From Bacteroidaceae bacterium (GTDB taxonomy: Bacteria; Bacteroidota; Bacteroidia; Bacteroidales; Bacteroidaceae), in the NCBI GenBank assembly GCA_017935785.1, contig JAGBGU010000016.1, positions 1 through 64,000 on the forward strand: a stretch of 64,000 nt of DNA, read 5' to 3'. Position 1 is the first letter of the stretch. The number at the start of each line of letters is the position of its first letter. The notes beneath the pieces are model-generated. The model ran no database searches. It had not been told where the DNA came from and saw nothing but the letters and a program-made list of their open reading frames with translations. Shown here in pieces: positions 8,919 through 19,033 of this stretch. The position numbers and the translations under genes are program-made.

Positions 8919-11453
8919 TTATCTTAAATTTGAAAGTCTGAATTGTAAGTCTTCTTCGCTTATGCAAAGAACCTCGCGTGGCTTGCTGCCTTTTGCAGGG
9001 CCTACAATGCCGGCTTTTTCCAACTGGTCCATCAGACGGCCAGCACGATTATAGCCAATGCTGAACTTACGTTGTATCATACTTGTACTTCCGCTTTGGT
9101 CAACAACAACCATTCTTGCCACCTCTTCAAACATGGGGTCAAGATGATTCATGTCCACATCCAAATTACTGTCATCCTCGCCTTCCATTTCTACGCGCGG
9201 CAACAGATGGGGGCCGAGATAACTTTGCTGGCAGGCAACGTGCATACATATCTTCTCCACTTCAGGAGTGTCCACGAAAGCACATTGCACTCGAGTAGGC
9301 TCATTGCCGGAAAGGAACAGCAAATCACCCTTTCCAACCAATTGGTTTGCGCCCGGACGGTCAAGAATGGTACGGCTATCCACCATAGCGCTTACCTTAA
9401 ATGCCATTCGTGCGGGGAAGTTCGCCTTGATGGTACCGGTAATGATATTGGCAGTGGGTCTCTGTGTGGCTATTATCATGTGGATTCCCACCGCACGCGC
9501 CAGTTGGGCAATACGGGCAATCGGGAGTTCAATTTCCTTGCCTGCAGTCATTATCAGGTCACCGTACTCGTCAATAATCACAACTATATAAGGCATAAAG
9601 CGGTGGCCATTATTCGGATTCAGCTTGCGGTCCTTGAACATTTGGTTGTACTCCTTCACGTTTCTGCATCGTGCGTTTTTCAGCAAATCGTATCGTGAGT
9701 CCATTTCCACGCAGAGACTCTTCAGCGTCTGTATAACCTTGTTCACATCAGTAATGATTGGTTCGTCCCCCTCATTTCCTTCTACTTGTGCAAGGAAATG
9801 GTTGATAATGGGTGAGTAAATGCTGAATTCCACCTTCTTGGGGTCAACCATAACCAGCTTCAGTTCTGCTGGATGCTTCTTGTATAGAAGGGAAGTAATA
9901 ATTGCGTTCAAACCGACAGATTTTCCCATACCCGTCGCTCCGGCAACGAGCAAGTGCGGCATTTTTGCCAAATCCACCATGAACACTTCATTGGTAATGG
10001 TTTTGCCAAGTGCCAAGGGCAGTTGAAAGTCTGTCTCCTTGAATTTGCGGCTGTTCAGGATACTTTCCATGGAGACCATCTGTGGCTTGGCGTTAGGTAC
10101 TTCTATACCGATGGTTCCCTTGCCCGGAATGGGTGCGATGATACGGATTCCCAAAGCACTCAGGCTCAGGGCAATATCGTCTTCAAGATTCCTGATTTTG
10201 TTGATGCGTACACCAGGAGCCGGTGTTACCTCATACAATGTAATAGTAGGACCTACCGTGGCTTTTATGCTGGTAATGCTTACACCAAAGTTATTTAGCA
10301 CGTTTATGATCTGCTCTTTGTTCTTGTGCTGTTCCTCCATGTCAATATGTCCGCCCGTTTCATCGTACTTTTTCAGCAAGTCCAACGTGGGATACTTGTA
10401 CCTTGAAAGGTCAAGCTTAGGGTCGTATGGTTCCAAAGCGTCAGTTGATGTAACATCTGCAGGTTCGGGGCCTGCGCCTTCGGTTACTTTCATAGGTACA
10501 TCCTGACTATCTGATTCTTCTTCATTGGCGGCTTCATCATCATTGTTTGCGGTAGTATCCTCAATGATAATCTCCAATTCGTGGTTTTTTGCCTCATCCT
10601 TAGCCGGCGCTTCATAGGCCACGTCTGTAAATTCTATGGTTGTGGCCGTATCCTCTGGCAAATCGTTGTGCGGAGTGGTTATTTCATTCAGTTGCTGTGA
10701 ATCATCAATCTGTTGAATTTCCAGTGTGTCCGAATCATCGGTATCGTCAACTTCATCAGCCAACTCTTCAGCTGAAGGCTTCTTTTTGATTACCAACAAG
10801 GAACGCAGATAACACAAGGCTTCGTCACTCAAATAGGCAAGATAGCACACTGCAATTACCAGCAATACCATAAACAAGCCCGGCGTGCCCACTTTTTCAC
10901 GTACAAGCTGTATTTGTGCCAGACCGATTGCGCCGCCAAGACTGATATGATTAGATTCTAAAGAAGGGAGAGTCAGGCTGATGTATGACAGAGCCGCCGA
11001 TGACCAAATCATCAGAACCATGCAGTTCAGAAACCATTTGTGCAGCCTTATCTCATAAATTCGCATTATTCTGATACTCGTAACCAGCAACATGATCGGA
11101 ATGAAGATGCTGGGCAACCCGAACATTTCCATAATCATGTATTGCGAAATCTCAGCACCCCAATTTCCCATCCAATTTGTTGCAATGGCATCCGGATTGC
11201 TGATTATTTTCTGGTCTTCAGCGCCAGTGAACAAATGCGAAACTAAAGAAAGGATTATAAAAGAAGATACCAGACACAGAACCACGCCTATAATAAAACG
11301 GATGTTTTCTTTGCGGGTCACTTCCATTTCATCGGAGTTTTCCTCATTATTAGTGAGTAGTTTCTTCAGTGAAGACATCCTATCTTTGAACGATGTCTTT
11401 TGTGGTACGGCTTTTCTTTTTTTGTTTGTTTTATTTTGCGTTCTTGTTGTCAT
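8919..11453 (-). CDS. ftsK: DNA translocase FtsK/SpoIIIE
   Basis: The 844-residue septal DNA pump moves chromosome dimers and termini through the division site. The N-terminal third holds four membrane segments (about 50-215), followed by an acidic Asp/Glu-rich linker (about 235-350). The RecA-like motor has Walker A GATGMGKSVGLN near residue 500 and Walker B VVIIDEYGDL. The C-terminal winged-helix gamma domain (about 785-844) contains the FSIGYNRAGRLMDQLEKAGIVG signature. Length and architecture are complete. The gene heads the minus-strand series and is divergent from the DUF5063 gene across 128 bases. Confidence 0.95.
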   Translation of the reverse strand: MTTRTQNKTNKKRKAVPQKTSFKDRMSSLKKLLTNNEENSDEMEVTRKENIRFIIGVVLCLVSSFIILSLVSHLFTGAEDQKIISNPDAIATNWMGNWGAEISQYMIMEMFGLPSIFIPIMLLVTSIRIMRIYEIRLHKWFLNCMVLMIWSSAALSYISLTLPSLESNHISLGGAIGLAQIQLVREKVGTPGLFMVLLVIAVCYLAYLSDEALCYLRSLLVIKKKPSAEELADEVDDTDDSDTLEIQQIDDSQQLNEITTPHNDLPEDTATTIEFTDVAYEAPAKDEAKNHELEIIIEDTTANNDDEAANEEESDSQDVPMKVTEGAGPEPADVTSTDALEPYDPKLDLSRYKYPTLDLLKKYDETGGHIDMEEQHKNKEQIINVLNNFGVSITSIKATVGPTITLYEVTPAPGVRINKIRNLEDDIALSLSALGIRIIAPIPGKGTIGIEVPNAKPQMVSMESILNSRKFKETDFQLPLALGKTITNEVFMVDLAKMPHLLVAGATGMGKSVGLNAIITSLLYKKHPAELKLVMVDPKKVEFSIYSPIINHFLAQVEGNEGDEPIITDVNKVIQTLKSLCVEMDSRYDLLKNARCRNVKEYNQMFKDRKLNPNNGHRFMPYIVVIIDEYGDLIMTAGKEIELPIARIAQLARAVGIHMIIATQRPTANIITGTIKANFPARMAFKVSAMVDSRTILDRPGANQLVGKGDLLFLSGNEPTRVQCAFVDTPEVEKICMHVACQQSYLGPHLLPRVEMEGEDDSNLDVDMNHLDPMFEEVARMVVVDQSGSTSMIQRKFSIGYNRAGRLMDQLEKAGIVGPAKGSKPREVLCISEEDLQFRLSNLR

Positions 11454-11530
11454 GATTCTACATTATTATATTCAATCTGCAAAATTAGCGTAAAATTTTC
11501 AATATTTTCGTTTTTAAGAATAAAAAAATG

Positions 11531-11538
11531 TAACTTTG
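11531..11538 (+). promoter_or_regulatory. Probable -7 box upstream of the DUF5063 gene
   Basis: TAACTTTG fits the Bacteroidetes TAnnTTTG -7 consensus 43 bases before the ATG at 11582. A T-rich stretch lies at the -33 position but has no exact TTTG. A minus-strand TAATTTTG at 11480-11487 could serve ftsK. Confidence 0.45.
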
Positions 11539-11581
11539 CAAATCAATAATCATAGACTACTGTTTTTTCACTGTTTTCTAA

Positions 11582-12133
11582 ATGCAACAGACAAACGATA
11601 CAACCACATCCATCTATGCGCAGGGCACCTTGGATTTTGTAACCGTTGCGGCTGAATTCTGCGCTTTTTTGGAGCAAAGTTCAGGCAGAAGCAAGGAGCA
11701 GTTTGTGGATACCATGCTCAAACTTCTGCCTTATCTTTACATGAAGGCCACTATGGTTAAACGCATAGAAAGCAACGGTGATTTTCTGCCCGATGATAAA
11801 GTAACGGAAGAAGACTATAATTGGATTCGGAACATCATTTATTCTATCATGGGTAATGACGATGATTACGAAGAATTGGTGTTCGATGCCAATATACAGT
11901 CTGATGAGACAAAATGGTGCTCCATAAGCGAGAACCTGTCTGATATGTACCAATCATTGCGAAACTTTGTTTCCGCCTACCAGATAGGTGTGGAGGACTG
12001 TATGCACGATGCCCTTTGGCTTGTGATGGACCAGTTTGAGTTGTTCTGGGGGAAGTGTCTTGTTGACAGTCTGTGCAAACTGCATCAGATAAGATATAAA
12101 ATTACTGCCGATTCTGATGAGGACGCTTTATAA
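11582..12133 (+). CDS. DUF5063 domain protein
   Basis: The 183-residue, acidic, all-helical cytoplasmic protein matches DUF5063 in my reading, based on the FVTVAAEFCAFLEQ start, the LPYLYMKATMV segment and its genomic partner. DUF5063 has no known function and often lies next to an RNase D-like exonuclease gene in Bacteroidales. That is the case here, with a 17-base overlap between the two reading frames, so translation is probably coupled. Confidence 0.75.
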   Translation: MQQTNDTTTSIYAQGTLDFVTVAAEFCAFLEQSSGRSKEQFVDTMLKLLPYLYMKATMVKRIESNGDFLPDDKVTEEDYNWIRNIIYSIMGNDDDYEELVFDANIQSDETKWCSISENLSDMYQSLRNFVSAYQIGVEDCMHDALWLVMDQFELFWGKCLVDSLCKLHQIRYKITADSDEDAL

Positions 12134-12872
12134 TAAATTTGACAAAAAGTCGCTGGCAAATCTGCCCATTGTAGCGTTCGATAAGAAAATTGTTGTCGTC
12201 AATAATACTTTCGATGCAGAAAAGGCCGTTGATTTTTTGCTAAAACAAGACATGCTTGGTTTTGATACGGAAACCCGACCCTCCTTTCAGCGAGGGAACG
12301 TCAATCAGGTTGCCCTTTTGCAGATATGCGCCGAGGATGTGTGTTTCCTCTTCAGACTGAATCATATAGATATTCCCGATTGCCTTATACGCATTCTTAC
12401 AGACACAAAAATAACTAAGGTTGGTCTGAGTCTCAGAGATGACCTTTCCGTGCTCAGGCGTAGGCGCGAATTTACCCCAGGCACCTTTATAGAACTTCAG
12501 CAGTTTGTAAAGGAATTCGGAATAGAAGACATGAGTTTGCAAAAGCTCTTTGCAAATGTTTTCAGACAAAAAATAAGCAAGAACCAGCAATTGACCAATT
12601 GGGAGGCAGACATCCTGACGGACAAACAGAAACTATATGCAGCCACCGACGCATGGTCATGTATCATGATTTATAAAGAACTGTGCCGGCTAAAAAATGA
12701 AGGTTATGAACTAAAGGTGTTACCTCAGGAACCAGTTATTTCAGATGAAAAAGAAGCAAGCCAAGAACCGGTAGAAATCAAACTCCCTCCCGAGGGAAAA
12801 AAATCTTCCTCGCGAGGGAGAAAAAAACGAGTGTCCAAGAAACGTGAAAAGAAATTAAAGGAAAATACATAA
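12117..12872 (+). CDS. RNase D-like 3'-5' exonuclease
   Basis: The 251-residue DEDD-family exonuclease has motif I FDTETRPSF near residue 44, motif II KVGLSLRDDL near 102 and motif III YAATDAWSCIMIY near 178, so all four metal-ligand acids are present. The substrate is probably RNA by relation to RNase D; DNA cannot be excluded. After the catalytic domain comes a Pro/Glu linker and a very basic tail (SSSRGRKKRVSKKREKKLKE). The DNA encoding the start of that tail is a pair of CCTCsCGAGG palindromes (12783-12820), which suggests that a repeat was captured as coding sequence. Confidence 0.88.
   Translation: MRTLYNKFDKKSLANLPIVAFDKKIVVVNNTFDAEKAVDFLLKQDMLGFDTETRPSFQRGNVNQVALLQICAEDVCFLFRLNHIDIPDCLIRILTDTKITKVGLSLRDDLSVLRRRREFTPGTFIELQQFVKEFGIEDMSLQKLFANVFRQKISKNQQLTNWEADILTDKQKLYAATDAWSCIMIYKELCRLKNEGYELKVLPQEPVISDEKEASQEPVEIKLPPEGKKSSSRGRKKRVSKKREKKLKENT
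12783..12820. repeat. Paired CCTC(C/G)CGAGG palindromes inside a gene
   Basis: CTCCCTCCCGAGGG (12783-12796) and TTCCTCGCGAGGGAG (12806-12820) stand nine bases apart in the same orientation. Closely similar pairs occur in non-coding DNA at 27780-27818 and 42796-42837. This copy lies within the 3' part of the exonuclease gene. Confidence 0.6.
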
Positions 12873-12882
12873 TTTTGATGAT

Positions 12883-14067
12883 ATGAGTACGACATCACTA
12901 TATTTGAAAAGAGGCAAAGAAGAAAGTCTCAAAAGGTTTCATCCGTGGATTTTTTCAGGAGCAGTTCAACGGATTGACGGCAATCCCAACGAAGGCGAGA
13001 TTGTTAATGTATACACTTCGGAAGGCTATTTTATAGCCAAAGGTCATTGGCAAATTGGAAGCATTGCCGTTAGAGTGCTTACGTTTGAAAATGAGGATAT
13101 AGATATTGATTTTTGGAAAACCCGTCTTCAGACTGCCCTCAATGTACGCAGAAGCATAGGAGTTTCAGGCGTTGAGAATAACAACACTTACAGACTTGTA
13201 CATGGCGAAGGCGATTGTCTCCCAGGTCTTATAATAGATATTTACGGACAGAATGCTGTTATGCAGGCTCATAGCGTAGGAATGCATCTTGACAGAAATA
13301 TTATTGCAGAAGCGTTGTGCAGCGTTATGGGCGGTGAGCTTAAATCAATATACTATAAAAGCGAAACCACATTACCCTTCAAGGCCGGATTAGGACAGGA
13401 AAACGGCTTCATCTATGGTAGCAGCGACGATAATGTTTCCATTGAGAACGGACTGAAATTCCATATAGATTGGTTAAAGGGTCAAAAGACGGGATTCTTT
13501 GTAGACCAAAGAGATAACCGCAGTTTGGTTGAGCATTACTCTAAGGGTAAAAATGTCCTAAATATGTTCTGTTATACCGGCGGATTCAGTGTCTATAGTA
13601 TGCGAGGCGGAGCCAATCTTGTGCATAGTGTAGACAGTAGTTCCAAAGCTATTGATTTGGTCAATGCCAATATGGAACTGAATTTCCCTTCTGACGCCCG
13701 TCATGAAGCGTTTGCAGAGGACGCCTTTAAATACCTTGACAGAATGACAGTACCTTACGACCTGATTATTCTTGACCCTCCTGCATTTGCAAAGCACAAG
13801 GACGCTTTGAAGAATGCAATAAGAGGATATACCAAACTTAATGCCAAGGCATTTGAAAAAATACAGCCAGGGGGTATTCTGTTTACTTTCAGTTGTTCTC
13901 AGGCCGTAAACAAGGACCAGTTCAGAATGGCAGTCTTTACAGCGGCGGCTATGAGCGGAAGAAGCGTTCGGATTTTGCATCAGCTTCACCAACCCGCAGA
14001 CCATCCCATTAATATCTATCATCCCGAAGGTGAATACCTGAAAGGCCTTGTGCTGTATGTTGAATAA
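12883..14067 (+). CDS. RlmI-like class I rRNA methyltransferase
   Basis: This 394-residue SAM-dependent enzyme is related to RlmI, which makes 5-methylcytosine in 23S rRNA. An N-terminal PUA domain (RFHPWIFSGAVQRI, about 15-28, to residue 80) is followed by a middle domain containing GLIIDIYG. The Rossmann fold has the SAM-binding NMFCYTGGFSVY near 225, VDSS as the acidic loop and LDPPAFAKHK as the catalytic motif IV. FSCSQ supplies the motif VI Cys. The gene starts 10 bases after the exonuclease stop. Exact target position is inferred from the family only. Confidence 0.88.
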   Translation: MSTTSLYLKRGKEESLKRFHPWIFSGAVQRIDGNPNEGEIVNVYTSEGYFIAKGHWQIGSIAVRVLTFENEDIDIDFWKTRLQTALNVRRSIGVSGVENNNTYRLVHGEGDCLPGLIIDIYGQNAVMQAHSVGMHLDRNIIAEALCSVMGGELKSIYYKSETTLPFKAGLGQENGFIYGSSDDNVSIENGLKFHIDWLKGQKTGFFVDQRDNRSLVEHYSKGKNVLNMFCYTGGFSVYSMRGGANLVHSVDSSSKAIDLVNANMELNFPSDARHEAFAEDAFKYLDRMTVPYDLIILDPPAFAKHKDALKNAIRGYTKLNAKAFEKIQPGGILFTFSCSQAVNKDQFRMAVFTAAAMSGRSVRILHQLHQPADHPINIYHPEGEYLKGLVLYVE

Positions 14068-14105
14068 ATGCATTGGTATAGAATTTGTCAGTCAGAAGTA
14101 AGAGA

Positions 14106-15380
14106 ATGAGTATCAAATTTAGGCTTACCCTTCTTAGCTTTCTACAGTTTGCCGTTTGGGGAGCATACCTCACAAGCATGGGTACCTTTTTGGCCAAAAA
14201 CGGTTTGGCAAGTCAGATAGGGTGGTTCTATAGCGTGCAAGGGTTGGTGTCACTCTGTATGCCTGCATTGATGGGTATATTGGCCGACAGATGGATTCAA
14301 GCCCAGCGCTTGTTAAGCGTATGCCATTTAATGGCCGGCACTTTCAAGTTGTTTGTCTGTTTTTATGCGCTTCAAGCACAGGATTCGTTGTCATTCGCCC
14401 CTCTGTTCTCGCTTTACGCTTGTAGCGTGGCATTCTTTATGCCAACCATAGCCCTTTCCAACAGCGTTGCTTATACCGCACTTGAAAACGCAGGCTTGGA
14501 TACTGTCAAATCATTCCCTTCGATAAGAGTGTGGGGTACAATTGGTTTTATCGTGAGTATGTGGATTGTGGATTTGGGAGGAATGCAGACCAGCCCCTAC
14601 CAATTTGCATGGAGTGCATTCTTGAGCTTTATACTTGCTTTGTACGCACGGACATTACCTTCTTGCCCTGTTAAAAGGGACAATGGCAAGAAGACACTTG
14701 TACAGGCTCTTGGCCTCAATGCATTTGCGTTATTCCGGAACTATCGCATGGCAGTGTTTTTTGTCTTCAGTATGCTTTTGGGCGTATGTCTGCAGATTAC
14801 GAACGGTTTTGCCAATCCGTTCATTTCCAGTTTTGGACAAATAGAGGAGTATGCGGGAACCTTTGGAGTAGCGCATGCTAATATTCTGATTTCCATGAGC
14901 CAAATAAGCGAAACATTGTGCTTTTTGTTTATCCCGTTCTGTCTGAGCAGATTTGGCATTAAACGCGTTATGCTGATAGCAATGTTGGCATGGGCGTTGC
15001 GTTTCCTTTTCTTTGCAGTCGGGAATCCGGGTGAAGGCGTGTGGCTTTTCGTACTTAGTATGTTGGTTTACGGCATTGCTTTCGATTTTTTCAATATCAG
15101 CGGTTCTTTGTTCGTAGACAAGGAGACGGATTCGTCGGTACGCAGTAGCGCACAAGGCCTGTTTATGATGATGACCAATGGTTTCGGTGCCACATTCGGT
15201 ATGATTATCGCACAAATGGTTATCAATAAATACGTCTACAATCTACCATCAGAAGCGGCGGGTTCAGACGTAATTCAGGGTTGGACCACCTGCTGGTATA
15301 TCTTTGCACTTTACGCCTTGTGCATAGCAGTTGCGTTCTCATTTTTGTTCAGTTACAAACATATACCCAATAAAAAGTGA
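14106..15380 (+). CDS. MFS transporter, nucleoside:H+ symporter-like
   Basis: The roughly 424-residue protein has twelve hydrophobic segments and the NupG/XapB-like opening LSFLQFAVWGAYLTSMGTFL. The MFS motif A equivalent appears as GILADRW. The frame extends upstream to a TTG at 14085, but the ATG at 14106 is preferred because the hydrophobic first helix starts just after it. Nucleoside uptake is the likely role by family. The stop codon overlaps the GTG start of rsmE (bases 15377-15380). Confidence 0.8.
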   Translation: MSIKFRLTLLSFLQFAVWGAYLTSMGTFLAKNGLASQIGWFYSVQGLVSLCMPALMGILADRWIQAQRLLSVCHLMAGTFKLFVCFYALQAQDSLSFAPLFSLYACSVAFFMPTIALSNSVAYTALENAGLDTVKSFPSIRVWGTIGFIVSMWIVDLGGMQTSPYQFAWSAFLSFILALYARTLPSCPVKRDNGKKTLVQALGLNAFALFRNYRMAVFFVFSMLLGVCLQITNGFANPFISSFGQIEEYAGTFGVAHANILISMSQISETLCFLFIPFCLSRFGIKRVMLIAMLAWALRFLFFAVGNPGEGVWLFVLSMLVYGIAFDFFNISGSLFVDKETDSSVRSSAQGLFMMMTNGFGATFGMIIAQMVINKYVYNLPSEAAGSDVIQGWTTCWYIFALYALCIAVAFSFLFSYKHIPNKK

Positions 15381-16108
15381 AAGAGGTAAGATATTTCTTT
15401 GATGCAGATATGAAGGGTGAACTGCCCGAAGAAGAAGCAAGACATGCAGTAAAGGTTTTGCGTCTGACAAGTGGTGACACCATATTTCTTATGGACGGTA
15501 ACGGTTGTTATTACGAAGCGGAGATAACCACCGCAACCGGCCACCGGTGTTTTTATAAAGTGATTGAAAAACAGCCGCAGTCACCTGCTTGGTCAGGACA
15601 TTTGCATTTGGCAATGGCACCTACCAAGATGATGGATAGGGTTGAATGGTTTGCAGAGAAAGCAACAGAGATAGGCTTTGATGAACTTACTTTCCTCAAT
15701 TGCACCAACAGCGAAAGGCGTGTGATAAAGTGTGAAAGGATAAACAAGATTCTGATTTCAGGTATGAAGCAAAGCCATAAAGCATGGAAGCCAGTCTTGA
15801 ACGAAATGACAGACTTTAAGTCATTTGTCAAATCACCGCGCTGTGGGCAAAAGTTTATTTGCCATTGTTATGCTGATGAAGATGTGGCCGAGAACGGTTC
15901 CTATACTCGCCCTTATCTGTTGGATATATTAAAAAAAGGCGAACCCGCTACTGTCCTAATCGGACCTGAAGGCGATTTTAGCATTGAAGAAGTTAAGATG
16001 GCATTGGCCAACGGATACCAAAGCGTCAGTCTTGGAAAAAGCCGCCTGAGGACAGAAACGGCAGCTCTTGTAGCCGTCCATTGCATGCAAATTAAAAATC
16101 AGAACTGA
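15377..16108 (+). CDS. rsmE: 16S rRNA (uracil-1498 N3)-methyltransferase
   Basis: The 243-residue SPOUT-type methyltransferase has an N-terminal PUA-like domain (EARHAVKVLRLTSGD) and the C-terminal knotted SAM site with LIGPEGDFS and SLGKSRLRTETAALV, both hallmarks of RsmE. The start is GTG in a GTGA overlap with the preceding stop, which means translational coupling. The stop codon shares one base with the next ATG. Confidence 0.93.
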   Translation: MKEVRYFFDADMKGELPEEEARHAVKVLRLTSGDTIFLMDGNGCYYEAEITTATGHRCFYKVIEKQPQSPAWSGHLHLAMAPTKMMDRVEWFAEKATEIGFDELTFLNCTNSERRVIKCERINKILISGMKQSHKAWKPVLNEMTDFKSFVKSPRCGQKFICHCYADEDVAENGSYTRPYLLDILKKGEPATVLIGPEGDFSIEEVKMALANGYQSVSLGKSRLRTETAALVAVHCMQIKNQN

Positions 16109-17463
16109 TGAGTAAAAGAAAGTGGATTTTCCTCATTTCATCCATAGTCTTGGTATTGGCGTGTGTATTGTATATATGCAGCAGAAAAGTTTCTGAAGGC
16201 AGATATTTGTCGGTTTTACCGCATAATGTAATAGCGTTGTCGCGTATTCATGTAGACAGAATTGCCAAGGAATATAAAAAAGCGCCGGACATACTTGCAG
16301 AACTGTTTTTATACGATTACTCCAATAAAACCGGTATAGATTTTGGTCAGCCACTGTATGCCTTTGCTGATTTTGATAAAAGAATAGGCATTGTGGGTGC
16401 AATTTCCGAACAGTCTGCTCTTACCGAATTCCTTGAAGGTAAGAATATACAGGTTTTTCAAGAAAATAACCTTAATTGGGCATACCTGTCCAATTTTCTG
16501 CTCGTGTATGACCGAGAAAAGATATTGGCATTCTTGAATTTATCTCTAACTGATAGTATTAAGGGTTATATGACACAACTTATGATGCAGGAAGGACAAA
16601 CTTATTGTGCCTTCCATCATAAGTTAGACTCATTGGACTGTCCGATGTCATTTGTCGGCAATGCAAATATTCTGCCCGAATCCGTTACCGCAGCCTTAGA
16701 GCAAACATTTCCTAAAAATGTAAGCGTTGAAGATTTTATCGTGAGTGCAGGATTTAGTGTTCATGGCAACGACCTCCGCATTGACGGCACTATTGAGACT
16801 GATAAGCCTGAACTGTTAAAACTTTTAGATAAAATAGACAGTACATTTCATCCCGTTGGCGAATATAAACCTATTGGCATTTCAAATAATAAGGTTTCAT
16901 CGGCTGTTTTTATGAATGCTGATGGGCAGAGCCTGTTGAAGTTGGCAAGAAGTATTCCCAATATAAGGTTGGGGCTGCTTGCCCTGAATATGTGTATCGA
17001 TGCAGACTTGATTATATCTGCCATGGACGGTCCGTTGACATTCCTCACAGCGTCGGACTCTCTTGGGACAAGACATACATATTTTATTGCATCGCTGTGC
17101 GATACGAAGTTTTTGGAGAATACGGACAGTTGGGATGACAACCTTACTTCAGGCGCTGTGAATTTGGAAAAATATGCTCCAAACAAATTCAGTATCGGAG
17201 CTTGGGACAAGACATTCTGTTTTGAGATAACAGACCGGACATTATGTGTGTCAAACACGTTTTGCCATGGTGGCGCTACACGCTTCATAAATGATAATGC
17301 CATTACGCAAACGCTATCTTCAGAAAGCAGAATGGTGATACAAATGAGACTTAACCATCTCATGCAACAGAATCTCCCCGAATCGTGGAATAACATCCTG
17401 CATGGCGGAATACTCTCCGTTACATTCAGTGATAGCAGACATTTTAGCATTCAACCCCAATAG
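16108..17463 (+). CDS. Membrane-anchored DUF4836-like protein
   Basis: The 451-residue protein starts with a single hydrophobic anchor (WIFLISSIVLVLACVLYI), then a long periplasmic domain. The pattern LSVLPHNVIALSRIHVDRIAKE after the anchor resembles DUF4836/DUF3352 proteins of Bacteroidales, which begin with a phrase about P.(D/N).V.V..ID. No catalytic motif is visible. The ATG overlaps the rsmE stop by one base, so it belongs to the same operon. Function unknown. Confidence 0.6.
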   Translation: MSKRKWIFLISSIVLVLACVLYICSRKVSEGRYLSVLPHNVIALSRIHVDRIAKEYKKAPDILAELFLYDYSNKTGIDFGQPLYAFADFDKRIGIVGAISEQSALTEFLEGKNIQVFQENNLNWAYLSNFLLVYDREKILAFLNLSLTDSIKGYMTQLMMQEGQTYCAFHHKLDSLDCPMSFVGNANILPESVTAALEQTFPKNVSVEDFIVSAGFSVHGNDLRIDGTIETDKPELLKLLDKIDSTFHPVGEYKPIGISNNKVSSAVFMNADGQSLLKLARSIPNIRLGLLALNMCIDADLIISAMDGPLTFLTASDSLGTRHTYFIASLCDTKFLENTDSWDDNLTSGAVNLEKYAPNKFSIGAWDKTFCFEITDRTLCVSNTFCHGGATRFINDNAITQTLSSESRMVIQMRLNHLMQQNLPESWNNILHGGILSVTFSDSRHFSIQPQ

Positions 17464-17497
17464 TTAGCATGGATTAAGACGCAAAAACATACATACA

Positions 17498-19033
17498 ATG
17501 GATATACTAAAAGACTTATATAAAACGCATACCGGTTTTGAGTGTGTTGCCTGTGAGCCCATTCCCGGTGCGGGAAGTAACCGGAAGTATTACAGACTGA
17601 CTTGTGAGAAAGGAAACCCTCTGATTGGTGTTGTGGGTACAAGCCGCGACGAAAATCATGCGTTCTGTTATCTTTCAAAACATTTTATCACGTCAAAACT
17701 CCCTGTACCACACGTTCATGCCATTAGCGATGACGGATTGTGCTATCTACAGGATGATTTGGGTGACACCACGCTTTTCGACGCACTAAAAGCCGGCCGT
17801 GATGCAGGCGGACGTTACACCAGTCATGAAAAGGAACTGTTGCGTCGTACTATTGCAGCGCTCCCCGACATACAGATACGCGGAGGCAGAAACCTTGATT
17901 TCAGCCATTGCTACCCGCAAGCCTCTATGGATACTACCAACGTGCTGTTCGACCTCAATTATTTTAAATACTGTTTCCTTAAGGCTACGGGAGTGGATTT
18001 CCATGAACTGAAACTTGAAGCTTCTTTCCAACTTATGTCGCGTGACATAGCAAACATTCCCTCCAACTATTTCATGTATCGCGACTTTCAGTCAAGAAAC
18101 GTAATGGTGGACAAGGAAGGTAATCCGCACTTTATCGATTTCCAAGGCGGTAGAAAAGGTCCTTTACAATATGATTTGGCAAGTTTCCTGTGGCAAGCTT
18201 CCGCAAAGTATAGCAAGGACTTGCGTAACGAACTGATTGAAGTTTATTTGACAAATCTGAAACATTACATCGAGGTTGATGAAAGAAAATTCAGAAAAGA
18301 CCTGCAACTCTGCATACTCTTTCGCTTGCTGCAGGTTTTGGGTGCCTACGGATTCAGAGGCTATTTTGAACGTAAGAAGCATTTTCTTGACAGCATTCCC
18401 CCTGCATTGGACAACCTCAGGGATTTGCTGAACCATGGCGGATGTCCTTATCCATATCTTACGGAGATTCTTAATGATATGGTAAATCTGCCGCAGTTTG
18501 CGCCCAAAGTTCCTGAGACAAAGAAGCGTGCCGACGGATACAAAATTACAGAAAACAATCCTTATAACGCCCATATTGCCGATGGACCCGCCACTTTTAG
18601 CAAATATGACGGTAAAGGGCCTCTTGTGGTTAAGGTATTCAGTTTCTCATACAGAAACGGTATTCCTGAGGATGAAAGCGGTAATGGCGGTGGCTATGTG
18701 TTTGATTGCAGAAGCACACATAACCCCGGCCGTTACGAACCTTATAAAAAGCTGACGGGATTAGACGAACCTGTCATCCGTTTTTTGGAGGATGACGGTG
18801 AGATTCTTGTCTTCCTGCATAGCATATACAGATTGGCCGATGCGCATATCCAACGTTACATTCAGCGCGGATTCACCAGTCTCATGTTCTCATTCGGCTG
18901 TACAGGCGGACAGCACCGCAGCGTGTACAGCGCACAGCGTTTGGCTGAACATATTCATGACAAATTCGGCATAGAGGTCAGGATATGCCACAGAGAACAG
19001 AACATAACACAAACATTACCGGCAACAGTATGA
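17498..19033 (+). CDS. AmgK-like sugar kinase fused to RapZ C-terminal domain
   Basis: The 511-residue protein has two domains. Residues about 1-340 form an aminoglycoside-phosphotransferase-like kinase with catalytic MYRDFQSRN near 193-200 and metal-binding IDFQGGRKGP just after. This subfamily includes AmgK, the anomeric MurNAc/GlcNAc kinase of peptidoglycan recycling. Residues about 370-505 are a RapZ C-terminal domain with its signature GCTGGQHRSVYSAQRLA. In E. coli that domain binds glucosamine-6-phosphate and controls GlmS. The next gene, overlapping by four bases, encodes a MurU-like nucleotidyltransferase, which supports the sugar-kinase role. The RapZ P-loop domain itself is absent. 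Confidence 0.85.
   Translation: MDILKDLYKTHTGFECVACEPIPGAGSNRKYYRLTCEKGNPLIGVVGTSRDENHAFCYLSKHFITSKLPVPHVHAISDDGLCYLQDDLGDTTLFDALKAGRDAGGRYTSHEKELLRRTIAALPDIQIRGGRNLDFSHCYPQASMDTTNVLFDLNYFKYCFLKATGVDFHELKLEASFQLMSRDIANIPSNYFMYRDFQSRNVMVDKEGNPHFIDFQGGRKGPLQYDLASFLWQASAKYSKDLRNELIEVYLTNLKHYIEVDERKFRKDLQLCILFRLLQVLGAYGFRGYFERKKHFLDSIPPALDNLRDLLNHGGCPYPYLTEILNDMVNLPQFAPKVPETKKRADGYKITENNPYNAHIADGPATFSKYDGKGPLVVKVFSFSYRNGIPEDESGNGGGYVFDCRSTHNPGRYEPYKKLTGLDEPVIRFLEDDGEILVFLHSIYRLADAHIQRYIQRGFTSLMFSFGCTGGQHRSVYSAQRLAEHIHDKFGIEVRICHREQNITQTLPATV

Noticed and set aside
18985-19029. Upstream ATG for the MurU-like protein
   Set aside because: It lies within the kinase-RapZ frame and adds 15 residues before the conserved MKTMIFAAG start; the ATGA overlap at 19030 is more natural.
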